The notes beneath the pieces were generated by a model. The model saw only the letters and a list, made by a program, of their open reading frames with translations. It searched no databases and was not told where the DNA came from. From NCBI GenBank assembly GCA_043808235.1, contig JAZDFC010000095.1, forward strand, positions 124,001-188,000: 64,000 nt of DNA, given 5' to 3'. Of the stretch, positions 37,114 to 45,541 are shown piece by piece. The stretch is from JAZDFC01 sp043808235. GTDB taxonomy: Bacteria > Bacteroidota > Ignavibacteria > Ignavibacteriales > Melioribacteraceae. The position numbers and the translations under genes are program-made. The first letter of the stretch is position 1. Each line of letters starts with the position of its first letter.

Positions 37114-37293
37114 TTAGCTCTCGGGAATAAACATTGATCTGCCTGCATAATAGCCGCAGCTTGGGCATGCTCTGTGGTTAAGTTTCAATTCACCGCAATG
37201 TGAACATTTACTCAACGTTGGTGCAGTTGCTTTATAATGTGTTCTTCTCTTGTCTCTCCTGGTTTTCGACATTTTTCGTTTCGGATTTGGCAT
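37114..37293 (-). CDS. rpmF: 50S ribosomal protein L32
   Basis: A 59-codon gene found by translating the spacer between yceD and plsX. It starts MPNPKRKMSKTRRDKRR, contains KCSHCGELKLNHRACPSCG (a four-cysteine zinc ribbon with two CxxC pairs) and ends FIPES. This is the complete normal form of L32. An AAGAAGGAA ribosome site lies just before ATG 37293 and overlaps the end of yceD; the yceD stop is one base before the start. The yceD-rpmF-plsX order is widely conserved. Confidence 0.97.
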   Translation of the reverse strand: MPNPKRKMSKTRRDKRRTHYKATAPTLSKCSHCGELKLNHRACPSCGYYAGRSMFIPES

Positions 37294-37294
37294 A

Positions 37295-37810
37295 TCATTC
37301 CTTCTTGTTTTTTTTATTGTTTATCTTCAAATCTTTCAATCTATCCCATACGGGATTCACTTCGGCTTTTTGACATGAACATTGTTCTAAATTCAAATCT
37401 TTGCCGCATTCCGGGCAAAGTCCTTTACAATCTTCCGAGCATAGCTTTTTCATCGGGACTGTTAACAGAGCAAACTGGTTAACATCTTCGCTGATGTCAA
37501 TTTTATCGGCATCTGGCGATAGAAAATATAAATTTTCTTCCTCGTTTGATTTTAAATTTGGCTCGCATAAATAAATTAGCTTAAATTTGTTTGTTAAATC
37601 TATGTCGAATGTTTTCATGCATCTATCGCACTCGAAAGTCGCTCTAACTGTTAATTCATTATTCAGTACAAGCTGGCTATGCGATTTATCCATCCGGCAT
37701 TTAACTTTAACATTATCAAAGAACGGTTCACCTAAGCCGATTTCGGAACATGGTTCATCAAACATTATTTCATGGACACCGTCCGGGAAATTGTTGAATT
37801 TGATTATCAT
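37295..37810 (-). CDS. yceD: YceD/DUF177 family protein
   Basis: A 171-residue protein of the DUF177 family, linked in other bacteria to 23S rRNA accumulation. The family signature RATFECDRCMKTFDIDL appears near residues 52-68, and the C-terminal CSEDCKGLCPECGKDLNLEQCSC holds a six-cysteine motif that may bind metal. It is the first gene of the rpmF-plsX-fab operon, and the promoter should lie in the 165-base divergent spacer at 37811-37975. Confidence 0.9.
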   Translation of the reverse strand: MIIKFNNFPDGVHEIMFDEPCSEIGLGEPFFDNVKVKCRMDKSHSQLVLNNELTVRATFECDRCMKTFDIDLTNKFKLIYLCEPNLKSNEEENLYFLSPDADKIDISEDVNQFALLTVPMKKLCSEDCKGLCPECGKDLNLEQCSCQKAEVNPVWDRLKDLKINNKKNKKE

Positions 37811-37975
37811 CGGCTAATTTCCGTAAAAATAAGGTTCAAATATATTGAGTTGAGTTTTTAATCGCAAGAAAAGTAGCCTCGTTCAGTGCAATCTTTTATA
37901 TCGGTCAATTAAAGTGCCTGAATCGTATTTTAATCGAAAAATAAGGTTTCTTTTAAATTATGGTAAATATTTGAC

Positions 37976-38857
37976 ATGCTGGAGATTCTGAATCTCACAA
38001 AAAATTATAGAAATGTAACGGCTATTGATAATTTATCCTTCACAGTAAACCGTGGAAGAGTCTTTGGATTGCTTGGTCCTAACGGAGCCGGAAAAACAAC
38101 TACAATTCGTATAATCCTCGATATTATAAAACCATCCGACGGCACGGTTAAATTTGATGGTACTTTGGTTAATAATCGCTTTCAAGATATTGTTGGGTAT
38201 CTTCCCGAAGAGCGTGGGCTATATAAAAAGAGTAAAGTGATTGATGTTATTGAATATTTGGCAAAATTAAAAAATATGCCCGCGAGGGCCTCCTTATTAA
38301 ATGCACATGCATTAATGGAAAAGTTAGATGTTTGGCAGTATAAAGACCGTAGAATTGAAGAACTCTCAAAAGGCAATCAACAAAAAATTCAATTCATAAC
38401 GGCGCTCGTACACAAACCCGAAATTTTAATACTTGACGAACCATTTTCCGGACTCGATCCCATCAATCAAAAAATGATTAGAGAAATACTCCTTGAATTT
38501 ATTGACAACGGAAAGATTGTTATTTTATCAACACATCTTTTGGAAATGGCAGAATTCATTGTTGAAGATATTCTTTTGTTGAATAATGGAAAAAATATAT
38601 TGAGTGGTTCACTAAAAGAAATTAAAAAACAGTTTAGTAAAAATTCGTACCGGATAGAATTTACCGGCAATGTGCAAAAACTTGAATCCATTCCCGGAGT
38701 AATTATAAAAATCATAGGCAATAATTCCGCAGAAATAACTCTCAGGGATTTAACCAGTAGCCAATTTTTGAAAGATGCTTCCTCACTTATCGATATCAAT
38801 CATTTTTCATATATAGAACCAACATTGAAAAATATTTTTTTGGAAACGATTAAATGA
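37976..38857 (+). CDS. ABC transporter ATPase (NatA/CcmA type)
   Basis: A 293-residue ATPase with Walker A GPNGAGKTTT, signature ELSKGNQQKIQF, Walker B LILDEPFSGLDP and H-loop STHLLEMAEF. The SKGNQQK form and the long C-terminal extension of about 80 residues (containing YRIEFTGNVQ) are typical of NatA-like exporters whose permease is encoded next door. Ten bases separate it from the permease gene. The substrate is unknown; sodium or peptide export occurs in relatives. Confidence 0.9.
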   Translation: MLEILNLTKNYRNVTAIDNLSFTVNRGRVFGLLGPNGAGKTTTIRIILDIIKPSDGTVKFDGTLVNNRFQDIVGYLPEERGLYKKSKVIDVIEYLAKLKNMPARASLLNAHALMEKLDVWQYKDRRIEELSKGNQQKIQFITALVHKPEILILDEPFSGLDPINQKMIREILLEFIDNGKIVILSTHLLEMAEFIVEDILLLNNGKNILSGSLKEIKKQFSKNSYRIEFTGNVQKLESIPGVIIKIIGNNSAEITLRDLTSSQFLKDASSLIDINHFSYIEPTLKNIFLETIK

Positions 38858-38867
38858 TGGTGGAGCA

Positions 38868-40112
38868 ATGAAAAAATATTTGACAATAGCGGTTTGGGAA
38901 TTCAAAGAAAAAGTTAAGCGGAAATCTTTTATAATTTCTATGATTATTACTCCCCTGCTGATAATTCTCGTAGGTCTCATCCCTACCCTTGTATCATCAG
39001 CTGAAGAAACACGTCCTCAACCAATTGGAATCCTCGATTTGACCGGAAAGTATTTTGATGATTTCGTAGATGCATTATCAAAACTAAAATTGGAAGATGG
39101 TCAGCCGGAATTTGTAATTATGGGTTTGCACAATGATAATAGCTCTATTGAGAGGATGCAGAATCGATATGATAAATTTGTCTTCGAGAACGATATAGAC
39201 GGTTATCTCATAATTAATGAAGACAAAGAAATTACTATCAAATATCGAAGTAATTCGGTAGGGAATTTTACCAAGCTAATGAAACTCGAAAAATCATTTA
39301 ACGAAGTATTGATTTCGTCAAGACTTCGTGAAGCAAACTTGAAGACAGAACAAATAAAAAACATGCTTTCCAAAACTTATATTAAAACCGTCCAAATTCA
39401 GGAATCGGGTAAGGATACCGAAGCCGATTTGTTGAATACATTTTTAAGCGCTTACTTTTTCATAATGGTTTTCATAATGATGATACTATTTACCGGTGGC
39501 ATGCTTGTACGTAGCTTAATTGAAGAAAAATCCAGCCGGCTGATTGAAGTGCTGCTTTCAAGCTGCACAACCGATGATATATTAAAAGGTAAAATACTCG
39601 GTTTAACAATGCTTGGCTTATTCCAAATATCAGTTTGGGCACTCGTTGGATTCTTTGTTTTTGGAACGGGAATATTGAGTATTACTTCGCTTCATAATTC
39701 CCATTTGCAACTAATTTACTTTATCCTCGGATATTTTTTATATACTGCAATTTTTGTCGGGGTCGGATCAATAGTAACAACCGACCACGAGGCACAGCAA
39801 ATTACCGGTTATATTAGTTTTATTCTTATCATACCTATTGTTGTTTCGATACAGGTTATTCAAAACCCGGATTCGCTGCTTGCAACAATATTCACTTACT
39901 TCCCGCTAACCACCACACCGTTAATGCTGCTGAAATTAAATATAGTTACTCCCCCGCTTCACGAAATATTAATCACAATCGCGCTCACAATACTGTTTAC
40001 GATTTTTATAATAAAAATCTCCTCAAAAATTTTTAAGATTGGTATATTGTGGTACGGAAAGAAACCCGGTTTGAAAGAATTAAAAAATTGGTTGTCAAAT
40101 AATCCTAAATAA
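38868..40112 (+). CDS. ABC-2 type permease (NatB-like)
   Basis: A 414-residue membrane protein with one N-terminal helix (about 20-42), a large extracytoplasmic domain (about 45-190) and five or six helices from about 195 on. KKYLTIAVWEFKEKVKRKSFIISMIITPL is the usual ABC2_membrane_3 opening, and RSLIEEKSSRLIEVLLSS with ILKGKILG is the coupling region seen in NatB-like permeases. It pairs with the upstream ATPase. A GGTGGAGCA ribosome site precedes the start. Confidence 0.9.
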   Translation: MKKYLTIAVWEFKEKVKRKSFIISMIITPLLIILVGLIPTLVSSAEETRPQPIGILDLTGKYFDDFVDALSKLKLEDGQPEFVIMGLHNDNSSIERMQNRYDKFVFENDIDGYLIINEDKEITIKYRSNSVGNFTKLMKLEKSFNEVLISSRLREANLKTEQIKNMLSKTYIKTVQIQESGKDTEADLLNTFLSAYFFIMVFIMMILFTGGMLVRSLIEEKSSRLIEVLLSSCTTDDILKGKILGLTMLGLFQISVWALVGFFVFGTGILSITSLHNSHLQLIYFILGYFLYTAIFVGVGSIVTTDHEAQQITGYISFILIIPIVVSIQVIQNPDSLLATIFTYFPLTTTPLMLLKLNIVTPPLHEILITIALTILFTIFIIKISSKIFKIGILWYGKKPGLKELKNWLSNNPK

Positions 40113-40125
40113 AATTGGAAATTTT

Positions 40126-41088
40126 ATGCTGATATTTGCCTCGTTCATCGCCGCTATTGTCCCCATGTTTTTATACCTTATTATTCTCTGGAGAATGGAT
40201 AGAAACGAAAGAGAATTATTCAGTAATGTTCTCAGACATTTTCTGTGGGGAGCGCTCGGCGCAATATTTTTTGGAATAGTTTTTAGTCAACTACTTTCGA
40301 TTCCATTCCACATTTTAATCCAGAGTCCCGAAGGCATGTCATTAGCTGGCGCAGTAATAATTGCCCCGTTCGTTGAGGAAATTGCCAAGGGAGCGTTCTT
40401 ACTCAAAACAGTGCGGAATAAATATTTTGATAACGCTACCGACGGTTTAGTTTACGGCGGCGCAATCGGTCTTGGTTTCGGTATGACGGAAAATTTTCTT
40501 TATTTCATTACGTACGGCGATACAATCGTCGGCTGGGTCTTACTTGTAATTATCAGATCAATCTTTTCCGCGGTTATGCACTGCATTGCAACCGCAACAT
40601 TCGGTTCCTTCCTTGGAAGAGCTAAGTTCGGAACACCAGGCAAAAAATATTTCTACCCGTTAATTGGATTGGGTATTGCAATGTTTCTTCACTTCTTGTG
40701 GAATCTCACAGTTAGCTTCCCGGTAACATACCTCTTTGGTTTATTATTTATGATTGCAGCCATCGTTACTTTTTTTGTAATGTTTAATATTTCGGTAAAG
40801 CATGAACGCAAATTGATGCTCGTTCATTTGGCTGATGAAAATATTCCGTCAATGCATAAAAATATTTTATCTACCACATCGCGGAATTATCCGGGATGGG
40901 TTGAGGAATCCATTAGGAAAGAATATATTAAATGCACTACTAAACTTGCATTCAGAAAAGAGCAGGTAAAATTTTTGGAAGAAGGAAAACGTGAATTATA
41001 TTCTGCCGAAATCGATTTATTGAGACAGCGCATTAATGCATTATTAACCGGAAATATTTCACCGATGGATAACCCTATACCCGACTAA
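40126..41088 (+). CDS. PrsW-family intramembrane protease
   Basis: A 320-residue protein with about seven membrane helices in the first 230 residues. The three PrsW motifs are present: FVEEIAKGAF (EExxK), GFGMTENFLYF (ExxF region) and MHCIATATFG plus FLHFLWN (conserved histidines). B. subtilis PrsW cuts the anti-sigma factor RsiW; the target here is unknown and no sigma/anti-sigma pair is adjacent. A soluble helical tail of about 90 residues (KHERKLM onward) is extra. The gene follows the ABC pair by 13 bases. Confidence 0.85.
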   Translation: MLIFASFIAAIVPMFLYLIILWRMDRNERELFSNVLRHFLWGALGAIFFGIVFSQLLSIPFHILIQSPEGMSLAGAVIIAPFVEEIAKGAFLLKTVRNKYFDNATDGLVYGGAIGLGFGMTENFLYFITYGDTIVGWVLLVIIRSIFSAVMHCIATATFGSFLGRAKFGTPGKKYFYPLIGLGIAMFLHFLWNLTVSFPVTYLFGLLFMIAAIVTFFVMFNISVKHERKLMLVHLADENIPSMHKNILSTTSRNYPGWVEESIRKEYIKCTTKLAFRKEQVKFLEEGKRELYSAEIDLLRQRINALLTGNISPMDNPIPD

Positions 41089-41097
41089 GGAAGTTCT

Positions 41098-41676
41098 ATG
41101 AACGCAATAGGAATTTTTGGCGGTTCTTTCGATCCTGTCCATATCGGACATTTAATTACCGCTCAAAGTCTTCTTGAAGAAAGAAAGTTATCGAAGATAA
41201 TTTTTATCCCGTGCAACATCTCACCACATAAACCTGCATTCGAATACTCGCTCGGACTTCACAGAATACGGATGCTTGAGGTTTCATTAGAAAACTATGA
41301 TCAGTTCGAAGTTTCTGATTATGAAATCAACAAAGGTGAAATCTCGTACAGCATCGATACAATAAAGCATTTTAAGGAGCAGTACGATAACGTTGAGTTA
41401 ATTATCGGTTACGATAATCTTATTGTGTTCGACGAGTGGCATTTACCCGATGAGATAATAAAACTATCAACACTTGTTGTTTTGAAGAGACGAACAGATA
41501 TGGAGATAAAAAAACTTCATAAATATTTCGGCGAAGCTGTTTATGTAGATACACCTGTAATCGAAATATCTTCTACTGAAATTAGGCAAAGAGTGAAATC
41601 AAATCTTTCAATCGATTTTCTTGTTCCATTAAAAGTAAAAGAATACATTCATCAATACGGATTGTACAAACAATAA
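41098..41676 (+). CDS. nadD: Nicotinate-nucleotide adenylyltransferase
   Basis: NadD makes deamido-NAD from nicotinate mononucleotide and ATP. GIFGGSFDPVHIGHL is the nucleotidyltransferase HxGH motif. IIFIPCNISPHK, a YSIDTI motif and ISSTEIRQRVKSN (the SxTxxR phosphate motif) follow in order. The 192-residue length is normal. An AGGAAG ribosome site precedes ATG 41098. Confidence 0.95.
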   Translation: MNAIGIFGGSFDPVHIGHLITAQSLLEERKLSKIIFIPCNISPHKPAFEYSLGLHRIRMLEVSLENYDQFEVSDYEINKGEISYSIDTIKHFKEQYDNVELIIGYDNLIVFDEWHLPDEIIKLSTLVVLKRRTDMEIKKLHKYFGEAVYVDTPVIEISSTEIRQRVKSNLSIDFLVPLKVKEYIHQYGLYKQ

Positions 41677-41684
41677 ATAGCCGA

Positions 41685-42638
41685 ATGAATTATACGAACC
41701 AAATCGATAAAATTTTTAATAAAGATAAAAAAACTATATCCCGCATAATTACTGCAATCGAAGAAGAATCTACTTCGTCTATTGAAATAATTAATTCAAT
41801 TCACAAAAAAACCGGTAACGCATATCGAATTGGAATTACCGGTCCGCCCGGCGCAGGTAAATCAACTCTTACTAACCAACTAACAAAGCTATATCGCGGG
41901 CAAAACAAAAGTGTTGCTGTGATTGCCGTTGATCCGACGAGTCCATTTACAGGTGGGGCTTTGCTTGGCGATAGAATAAGGATGAATGAGATTAGTAACG
42001 ATCCCGATGTTTTTATTCGCAGCATGGCTACAAGGGGCAGTCTCGGCGGACTCAGTAAAAAAGCTGTTGATGCAGCGGACGTTCTCGATGCAGCCGAATT
42101 TGATATAATTATTTTTGAAACTGTCGGCGTTGGTCAATCCGAACTTGATATTGCACGTGCTGCCGACACAACAATTGTAGTGCTCGTCCCGGAATCCGGC
42201 GATTCGATACAAGCGATGAAAGCCGGATTGATGGAGATTGCCGATATATTTGTTTTGAATAAAAGCGACAGGCCCGGCGCCGATTCAGCGCTCACTTCGA
42301 TTAAAACAATACTTCAGTTCAAACATCATGATGAACATTCATGGATGCCGGAGATAATCCGGGCGATTGCTTCGGAAAATACAGGGATAAATATTATCGC
42401 CGATGAAGTAAACCGGCACCGTGAATATTTAGTTGCAAACAGCCTTCTCATTTTGCGTCGGGAAAAAAACCTAAAAATCAGAATAAAAGAAATTGTTGAA
42501 AAGATTTTAAGAAATGAATTCTGGAATGAGTCCCGTGAAAATAAATTGGGCAGATTGATATCGGAAGTAGTAACCGGCGAAATATCGCCATACATACTTG
42601 CGGATGAACTTGTGAAGCATTACAAAAACGATTTTTAA
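41685..42638 (+). CDS. meaB: MeaB/ArgK-type GTPase, methylmalonyl-CoA mutase chaperone
   Basis: MeaB loads and protects the B12 cofactor of acyl-CoA mutases. This 317-residue GTPase has the P-loop GITGPPGAGKSTL, VIAVDPTSPFTGGALLGDRIRM (very typical of MeaB), RSMATRGSLGGLS, ETVGVGQSE and the NKSD base-recognition motif. The C-terminal helical dimerisation arm is present. No mutase gene lies in the window. It precedes an acyl-CoA carboxylase subunit by 23 bases, which suggests propionate or branched acyl-CoA metabolism. Confidence 0.94.
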   Translation: MNYTNQIDKIFNKDKKTISRIITAIEEESTSSIEIINSIHKKTGNAYRIGITGPPGAGKSTLTNQLTKLYRGQNKSVAVIAVDPTSPFTGGALLGDRIRMNEISNDPDVFIRSMATRGSLGGLSKKAVDAADVLDAAEFDIIIFETVGVGQSELDIARAADTTIVVLVPESGDSIQAMKAGLMEIADIFVLNKSDRPGADSALTSIKTILQFKHHDEHSWMPEIIRAIASENTGINIIADEVNRHREYLVANSLLILRREKNLKIRIKEIVEKILRNEFWNESRENKLGRLISEVVTGEISPYILADELVKHYKNDF

Positions 42639-42661
42639 TATCATCATCAAAACGGTGAAGC

Positions 42662-44329
42662 ATGAAAAAAATCGGAAGTCAGATCGAAGAAAATGAATCC
42701 TACTTGAAACGCGAGGATTACTATAAAAATCTTTTGCGCAAACTTGGCGCTGTGCGTTCGCAGATTGAACTTGGTGGCGGAAAGAAAGCTATCGAAAAGC
42801 AGCATACAAAAGGTAAATTGACAGCCCGCGAAAGAATAAAAAAGCTTATTGATGATGGAAGTAAATTCCTTGAGATAAATACATTTGCCGCACACGATAT
42901 GTATTCCGAATACGGTGGAGCGCCCGGCTCCGGGACAATCTTCGGTATTGGTAAAATTCATGAGCGGGATGTTGTAATTGTTGCAAATGATGCCACCGTA
43001 AAAGCCGGCGCGTGGTTTCCAATCACAGCTAAAAAGAATTTGAGAGCGCAGGAAATTTCTATCGAGAACAGACTGCCGATAATTTACCTTGTTGACAGCG
43101 CCGGAGTATTTCTTCCATTGCAAGAGGATATCTTTCCCGATAAAGAACATTTTGGAAGAGTGTTCCGCAATAACGCAGTAATGTCTTCGATGGGGATTCC
43201 GCAGATAGCGGCAATTATGGGTCCGTGCGTTGCCGGCGGAGCCTACCTCCCTATTATGAGCGACGAAGTATTAATCGTCGAAGGTGAAGGCAGCGTATTC
43301 CTTGCGGGATCGCATCTCGTTAAAGCTGCAATTGGTGAAGTGATGGACAACGAAAGTCTTGGAGGCGCAAGAGTTCATTCGAATATCTCCGGCGTTACAG
43401 ATTATATAATTAAGAACGATGACGAATGTCTTGAGACTATCCGTAGTCTTGTATCGAAATTTGGTTCAACTGATAAAGCCGGATTCAATCGTATCGAATC
43501 ACGACCTCCTCTATTTACTCCGAATTCAATTTACGGTTTATTGCCCGAAGAACCGTTAAACCAATATGATATGTACGAACTGATTGCCCGGATAGTGGAT
43601 GGGAGTGAGATTGACGAATACAAAGCCGGTTACGGTAAAACAATTATTACTGCGTATGCACGAATCGACGGATGGGCTGTTGGCATTGTGGCTAATCAAC
43701 GAAGCATTGTAAAAACTGAATCGGCAAAAGGCGCCGGTGAAATGCAAATTGGCGGAGTGATTTATTCCGACAGCGCTGATAAAGCCACACGATTTATGAT
43801 GAACTGCAATCAAAAGAAAATTCCTTTGTTGTTTCTTCAAGATGTAACCGGATTTATGGTTGGAAGTAAAGCGGAACACGGCGGAATAATTAAGGACGGC
43901 GCCAAGATGGTAAATGCGGTTGCGAATTCCGTTGTTCCTAAAATTACTATCATTGTAGGAAACAGTTTTGGCGCGGGTAATTATGCAATGTGTGGAAAGG
44001 CATACGATCCTCGATTCATTTTCGCCTATCCGAATGCAAAGATTGCAGTAATGGGCGGCGCGCAGGCAAGCAGCGTACTCCTCGATATAAAATTAAAACA
44101 GATGCAAAAAGACGACAAAGAATTTTCCGATGCGGAAAGGAAAAAGCTACTTGATGAAATTATAAATTCCTACAATGAAAAAAGTACGCCGTTGCATGCT
44201 GCAGCGCGTTTGTGGATTGATGAGATAATCGATCCGGCTCTTACTCGTGAGTACGTTTCGATTGCAATCCAAACTGCGAATAATAATCCGGTCATTCTAA
44301 AATTTAATGTGGGTGTGATACAGACATGA
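42662..44329 (+). CDS. Acyl-CoA carboxylase, carboxyltransferase (beta) subunit
   Basis: A 555-residue carboxyltransferase with both crotonase-like halves. KGKLTARERIKKLIDDGS, YGGAPGSGTIFGIG, PDKEHFGRVFRNNAVMSS and AGGAYLPIMSDE are closer to the methylcrotonyl-CoA carboxylase beta type than to propionyl-CoA carboxylase beta. The second half has TGFMVGSKAEHGGIIKDGAKM, GNSFGAGNYAMCG and MGGAQASSV. No biotin carboxylase partner is adjacent, and the meaB neighbour hints at propionyl-CoA, so the substrate is open. The last 66 bases have a diverged copy exactly 900 bases downstream, beyond a toxin-antitoxin pair. Confidence 0.92.
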   Translation: MKKIGSQIEENESYLKREDYYKNLLRKLGAVRSQIELGGGKKAIEKQHTKGKLTARERIKKLIDDGSKFLEINTFAAHDMYSEYGGAPGSGTIFGIGKIHERDVVIVANDATVKAGAWFPITAKKNLRAQEISIENRLPIIYLVDSAGVFLPLQEDIFPDKEHFGRVFRNNAVMSSMGIPQIAAIMGPCVAGGAYLPIMSDEVLIVEGEGSVFLAGSHLVKAAIGEVMDNESLGGARVHSNISGVTDYIIKNDDECLETIRSLVSKFGSTDKAGFNRIESRPPLFTPNSIYGLLPEEPLNQYDMYELIARIVDGSEIDEYKAGYGKTIITAYARIDGWAVGIVANQRSIVKTESAKGAGEMQIGGVIYSDSADKATRFMMNCNQKKIPLLFLQDVTGFMVGSKAEHGGIIKDGAKMVNAVANSVVPKITIIVGNSFGAGNYAMCGKAYDPRFIFAYPNAKIAVMGGAQASSVLLDIKLKQMQKDDKEFSDAERKKLLDEIINSYNEKSTPLHAAARLWIDEIIDPALTREYVSIAIQTANNNPVILKFNVGVIQT

Positions 44330-44352
44330 GCTGCATTGGAAGATTACTTTCT

Positions 44353-44685
44353 TTAGGCTACAATCTCACGAAGTTCTTTGAGCAGTGCAGGGAGATTATT
44401 TTTAACCGTATTCCAAACAAGATTTATATCGACTTCAAAGTAACCATGAATTAACCTATTCCGCATACCTATTATATCCTTCCATGGTATTTTTGTAAAA
44501 TTCGATTTGGTTTGATCCGAAATTTTTGAAGCTGCCTCTCCAATAATCTCAATATCTTTTATTACAGATAGTATTAGCTCCCTTCTAAAAGAAAATATTT
44601 CTTTATTTATTCCTTTCACAAATGATAACGCTTCCTCTGCAGCGTCAATCATATGCAGGACTCTTATTCTGTCCTCATTTCCCAT
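44353..44685 (-). CDS. hepT: HepT-like HEPN ribonuclease toxin
   Basis: A 110-residue all-helical protein of the HEPN/DUF86 family. The catalytic RNase motif Rx4HxY is intact in MRNRLIHGYFEVD near residues 75-87, and KDIEIIGEAASKIS with PWKDIIGMRN are standard family segments. In characterised pairs the toxin is silenced when the MntA partner transfers AMP to the motif tyrosine. It overlaps the upstream mntA-like gene by 11 bases. The arrangement antitoxin then toxin is complete, so the pair may be active. Confidence 0.92.
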   Translation of the reverse strand: MGNEDRIRVLHMIDAAEEALSFVKGINKEIFSFRRELILSVIKDIEIIGEAASKISDQTKSNFTKIPWKDIIGMRNRLIHGYFEVDINLVWNTVKNNLPALLKELREIVA

Positions 44686-44968
44686 ACTTTACTTGGGCTT
44701 CTTTGACAACGTTTTCTCTAAAGTACCTGCTCAATTCATCCGGTGTGCGTAAATCGACTTTTCTTCTAACAATCTCTGTTAATTCATTTTCCATTCTTGA
44801 TATATCAAGCAATCCGTATTCCATGTTATCTTCAAATTCAACAAGTAAATCTATATCGCTATCAGCATTAAAACTATTTTTACTAAATGAGCCAAATAAG
44901 GAAAGTTTTTTTATTCCGTTAGCCTTACAATAATCTCCAATTATTTTTTCATTAAATTCAATCGCCAT
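44675..44968 (-). CDS. mntA: MntA-like nucleotidyltransferase antitoxin
   Basis: A 97-residue minimal nucleotidyltransferase. The GSx10DxD motif is intact: GSFSKNSFNADSDIDLLVEF near residues 26-45, with a later acidic residue in VDLRTPDEL. It ends soon after the RRKVDL strand, as these proteins do. It is the predicted AMP-transferring antitoxin of the downstream HepT toxin, to which it is coupled by overlap. The pair sits between the carboxyltransferase gene and a partial copy of that gene's end, which marks it as an insertion. Confidence 0.92.
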   Translation of the reverse strand: MAIEFNEKIIGDYCKANGIKKLSLFGSFSKNSFNADSDIDLLVEFEDNMEYGLLDISRMENELTEIVRRKVDLRTPDELSRYFRENVVKEAQVKYGK

Positions 44969-45163
44969 AATTATTACCCATTGTGCTTAAACAAATTATT
45001 CTTTCCATAATAGTCATTTGAAGGATGAGAGCATAATCTGATAAATCCATTCATAAAATATTTAATTCGCATAACAAATAAAAATGTTTTTTCAAGTAAG
45101 TCATCCATTGTTAATATAACTTTATAGAGCTTTGAAATATTCAACAAACTATTAATATCATTA

Positions 45164-45229
45164 GCAATCCAAACCGCGAATATCAATCCTAATATTCCGA
45201 AATTTAATGTTGGGGTTTTACAGACATGA
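45164..45229 (+). pseudogene. Remnant of a carboxyltransferase gene 3' end
   Basis: These 66 bases align without gaps to the last 66 bases of the carboxyltransferase gene (44264-44329), with 13 mismatches by my count, including the stop codon. Translated, the remnant reads AIQTANINPNIPKFNVGVLQT followed by stop, against NNNPVILK and VIQT in the intact gene. Similarity stops abruptly on the left. It looks like the tail of a diverged relative of the gene, not a recent copy. Confidence 0.82.
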
Positions 45230-45247
45230 TATTGTTAATTATGATTT

Positions 45248-45298
45248 TAGAAATGACATATCTTCGTGAGAAAAGAATGGGTAGATATGTCATTTCTA
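45248..45298. repeat. 51-bp palindromic repeat, copy 1
   Basis: A perfect 16-bp inverted repeat, TAGAAATGACATATCT (45248-45263) with its complement at 45283-45298, encloses a 19-base loop. The whole 51 bases, loop included, recur identically at 48804-48854 in the same orientation. It could form a strong RNA hairpin but lacks a T-run. Confidence 0.92.
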
Positions 45299-45469
45299 AT
45301 TTTAACTACTGCCTTTTGATTCATATTGTTTACTTCAACTTTAGTTCGTTATTCGATATTCCTTAATTTTTTTGAATACTGAACCCGTCTATTCGCCGGG
45401 CAGTCCCGTCAAAAAACGCCGGGCAGGTATTGAACGCTGAATTTCGAATGATGAGGTGAATGCTTTTAA

Positions 45470-45540
45470 TTCCATGCTATTTCAAATCCCTCCCCCGACT
45501 TCGTCGGGTACTCCCTTTTCAAAAGGGAGACGGTTTAAAA
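45470..45540. repeat. Palindromic repeat family, copy R1
   Basis: It starts TTCCATGCTATTTCAAATCCCTC, close to the start of copy R2 at 46288, and contains two small hairpins: CCCGACTTCGTCGGG and CTCCCTTTTCAAAAGGGAG. It ends at the stop codon of the exported protein gene that follows. Confidence 0.75.
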
Positions 45541-45541
45541 C

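Larger units (their letters stand above)
44969..45541. other. 573-base non-coding stretch at the left side of the accessory island
   Basis: It holds, in order, about 190 bases of AT-rich sequence upstream of the mntA-like gene (including its probable promoter), a gene-end remnant at 45164-45229, a 51-bp palindrome at 45248-45298, two CCGGGCAG-type repeats near 45396 and 45419, and a palindromic repeat copy at 45470-45540. No further gene is seen. Confidence 0.7.

Noticed and set aside
44974..45186. 70-codon reading frame upstream of the mntA-like gene
   Set aside because: It partly overlaps, in antisense, the remnant of the carboxyltransferase 3' end, and its translation shows no domain; more likely spacer sequence.
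45248..45298. 51-bp palindrome as a transcription terminator
   Set aside because: There is no T-run on either strand, and an identical copy exists elsewhere, which fits a dispersed repeat better.
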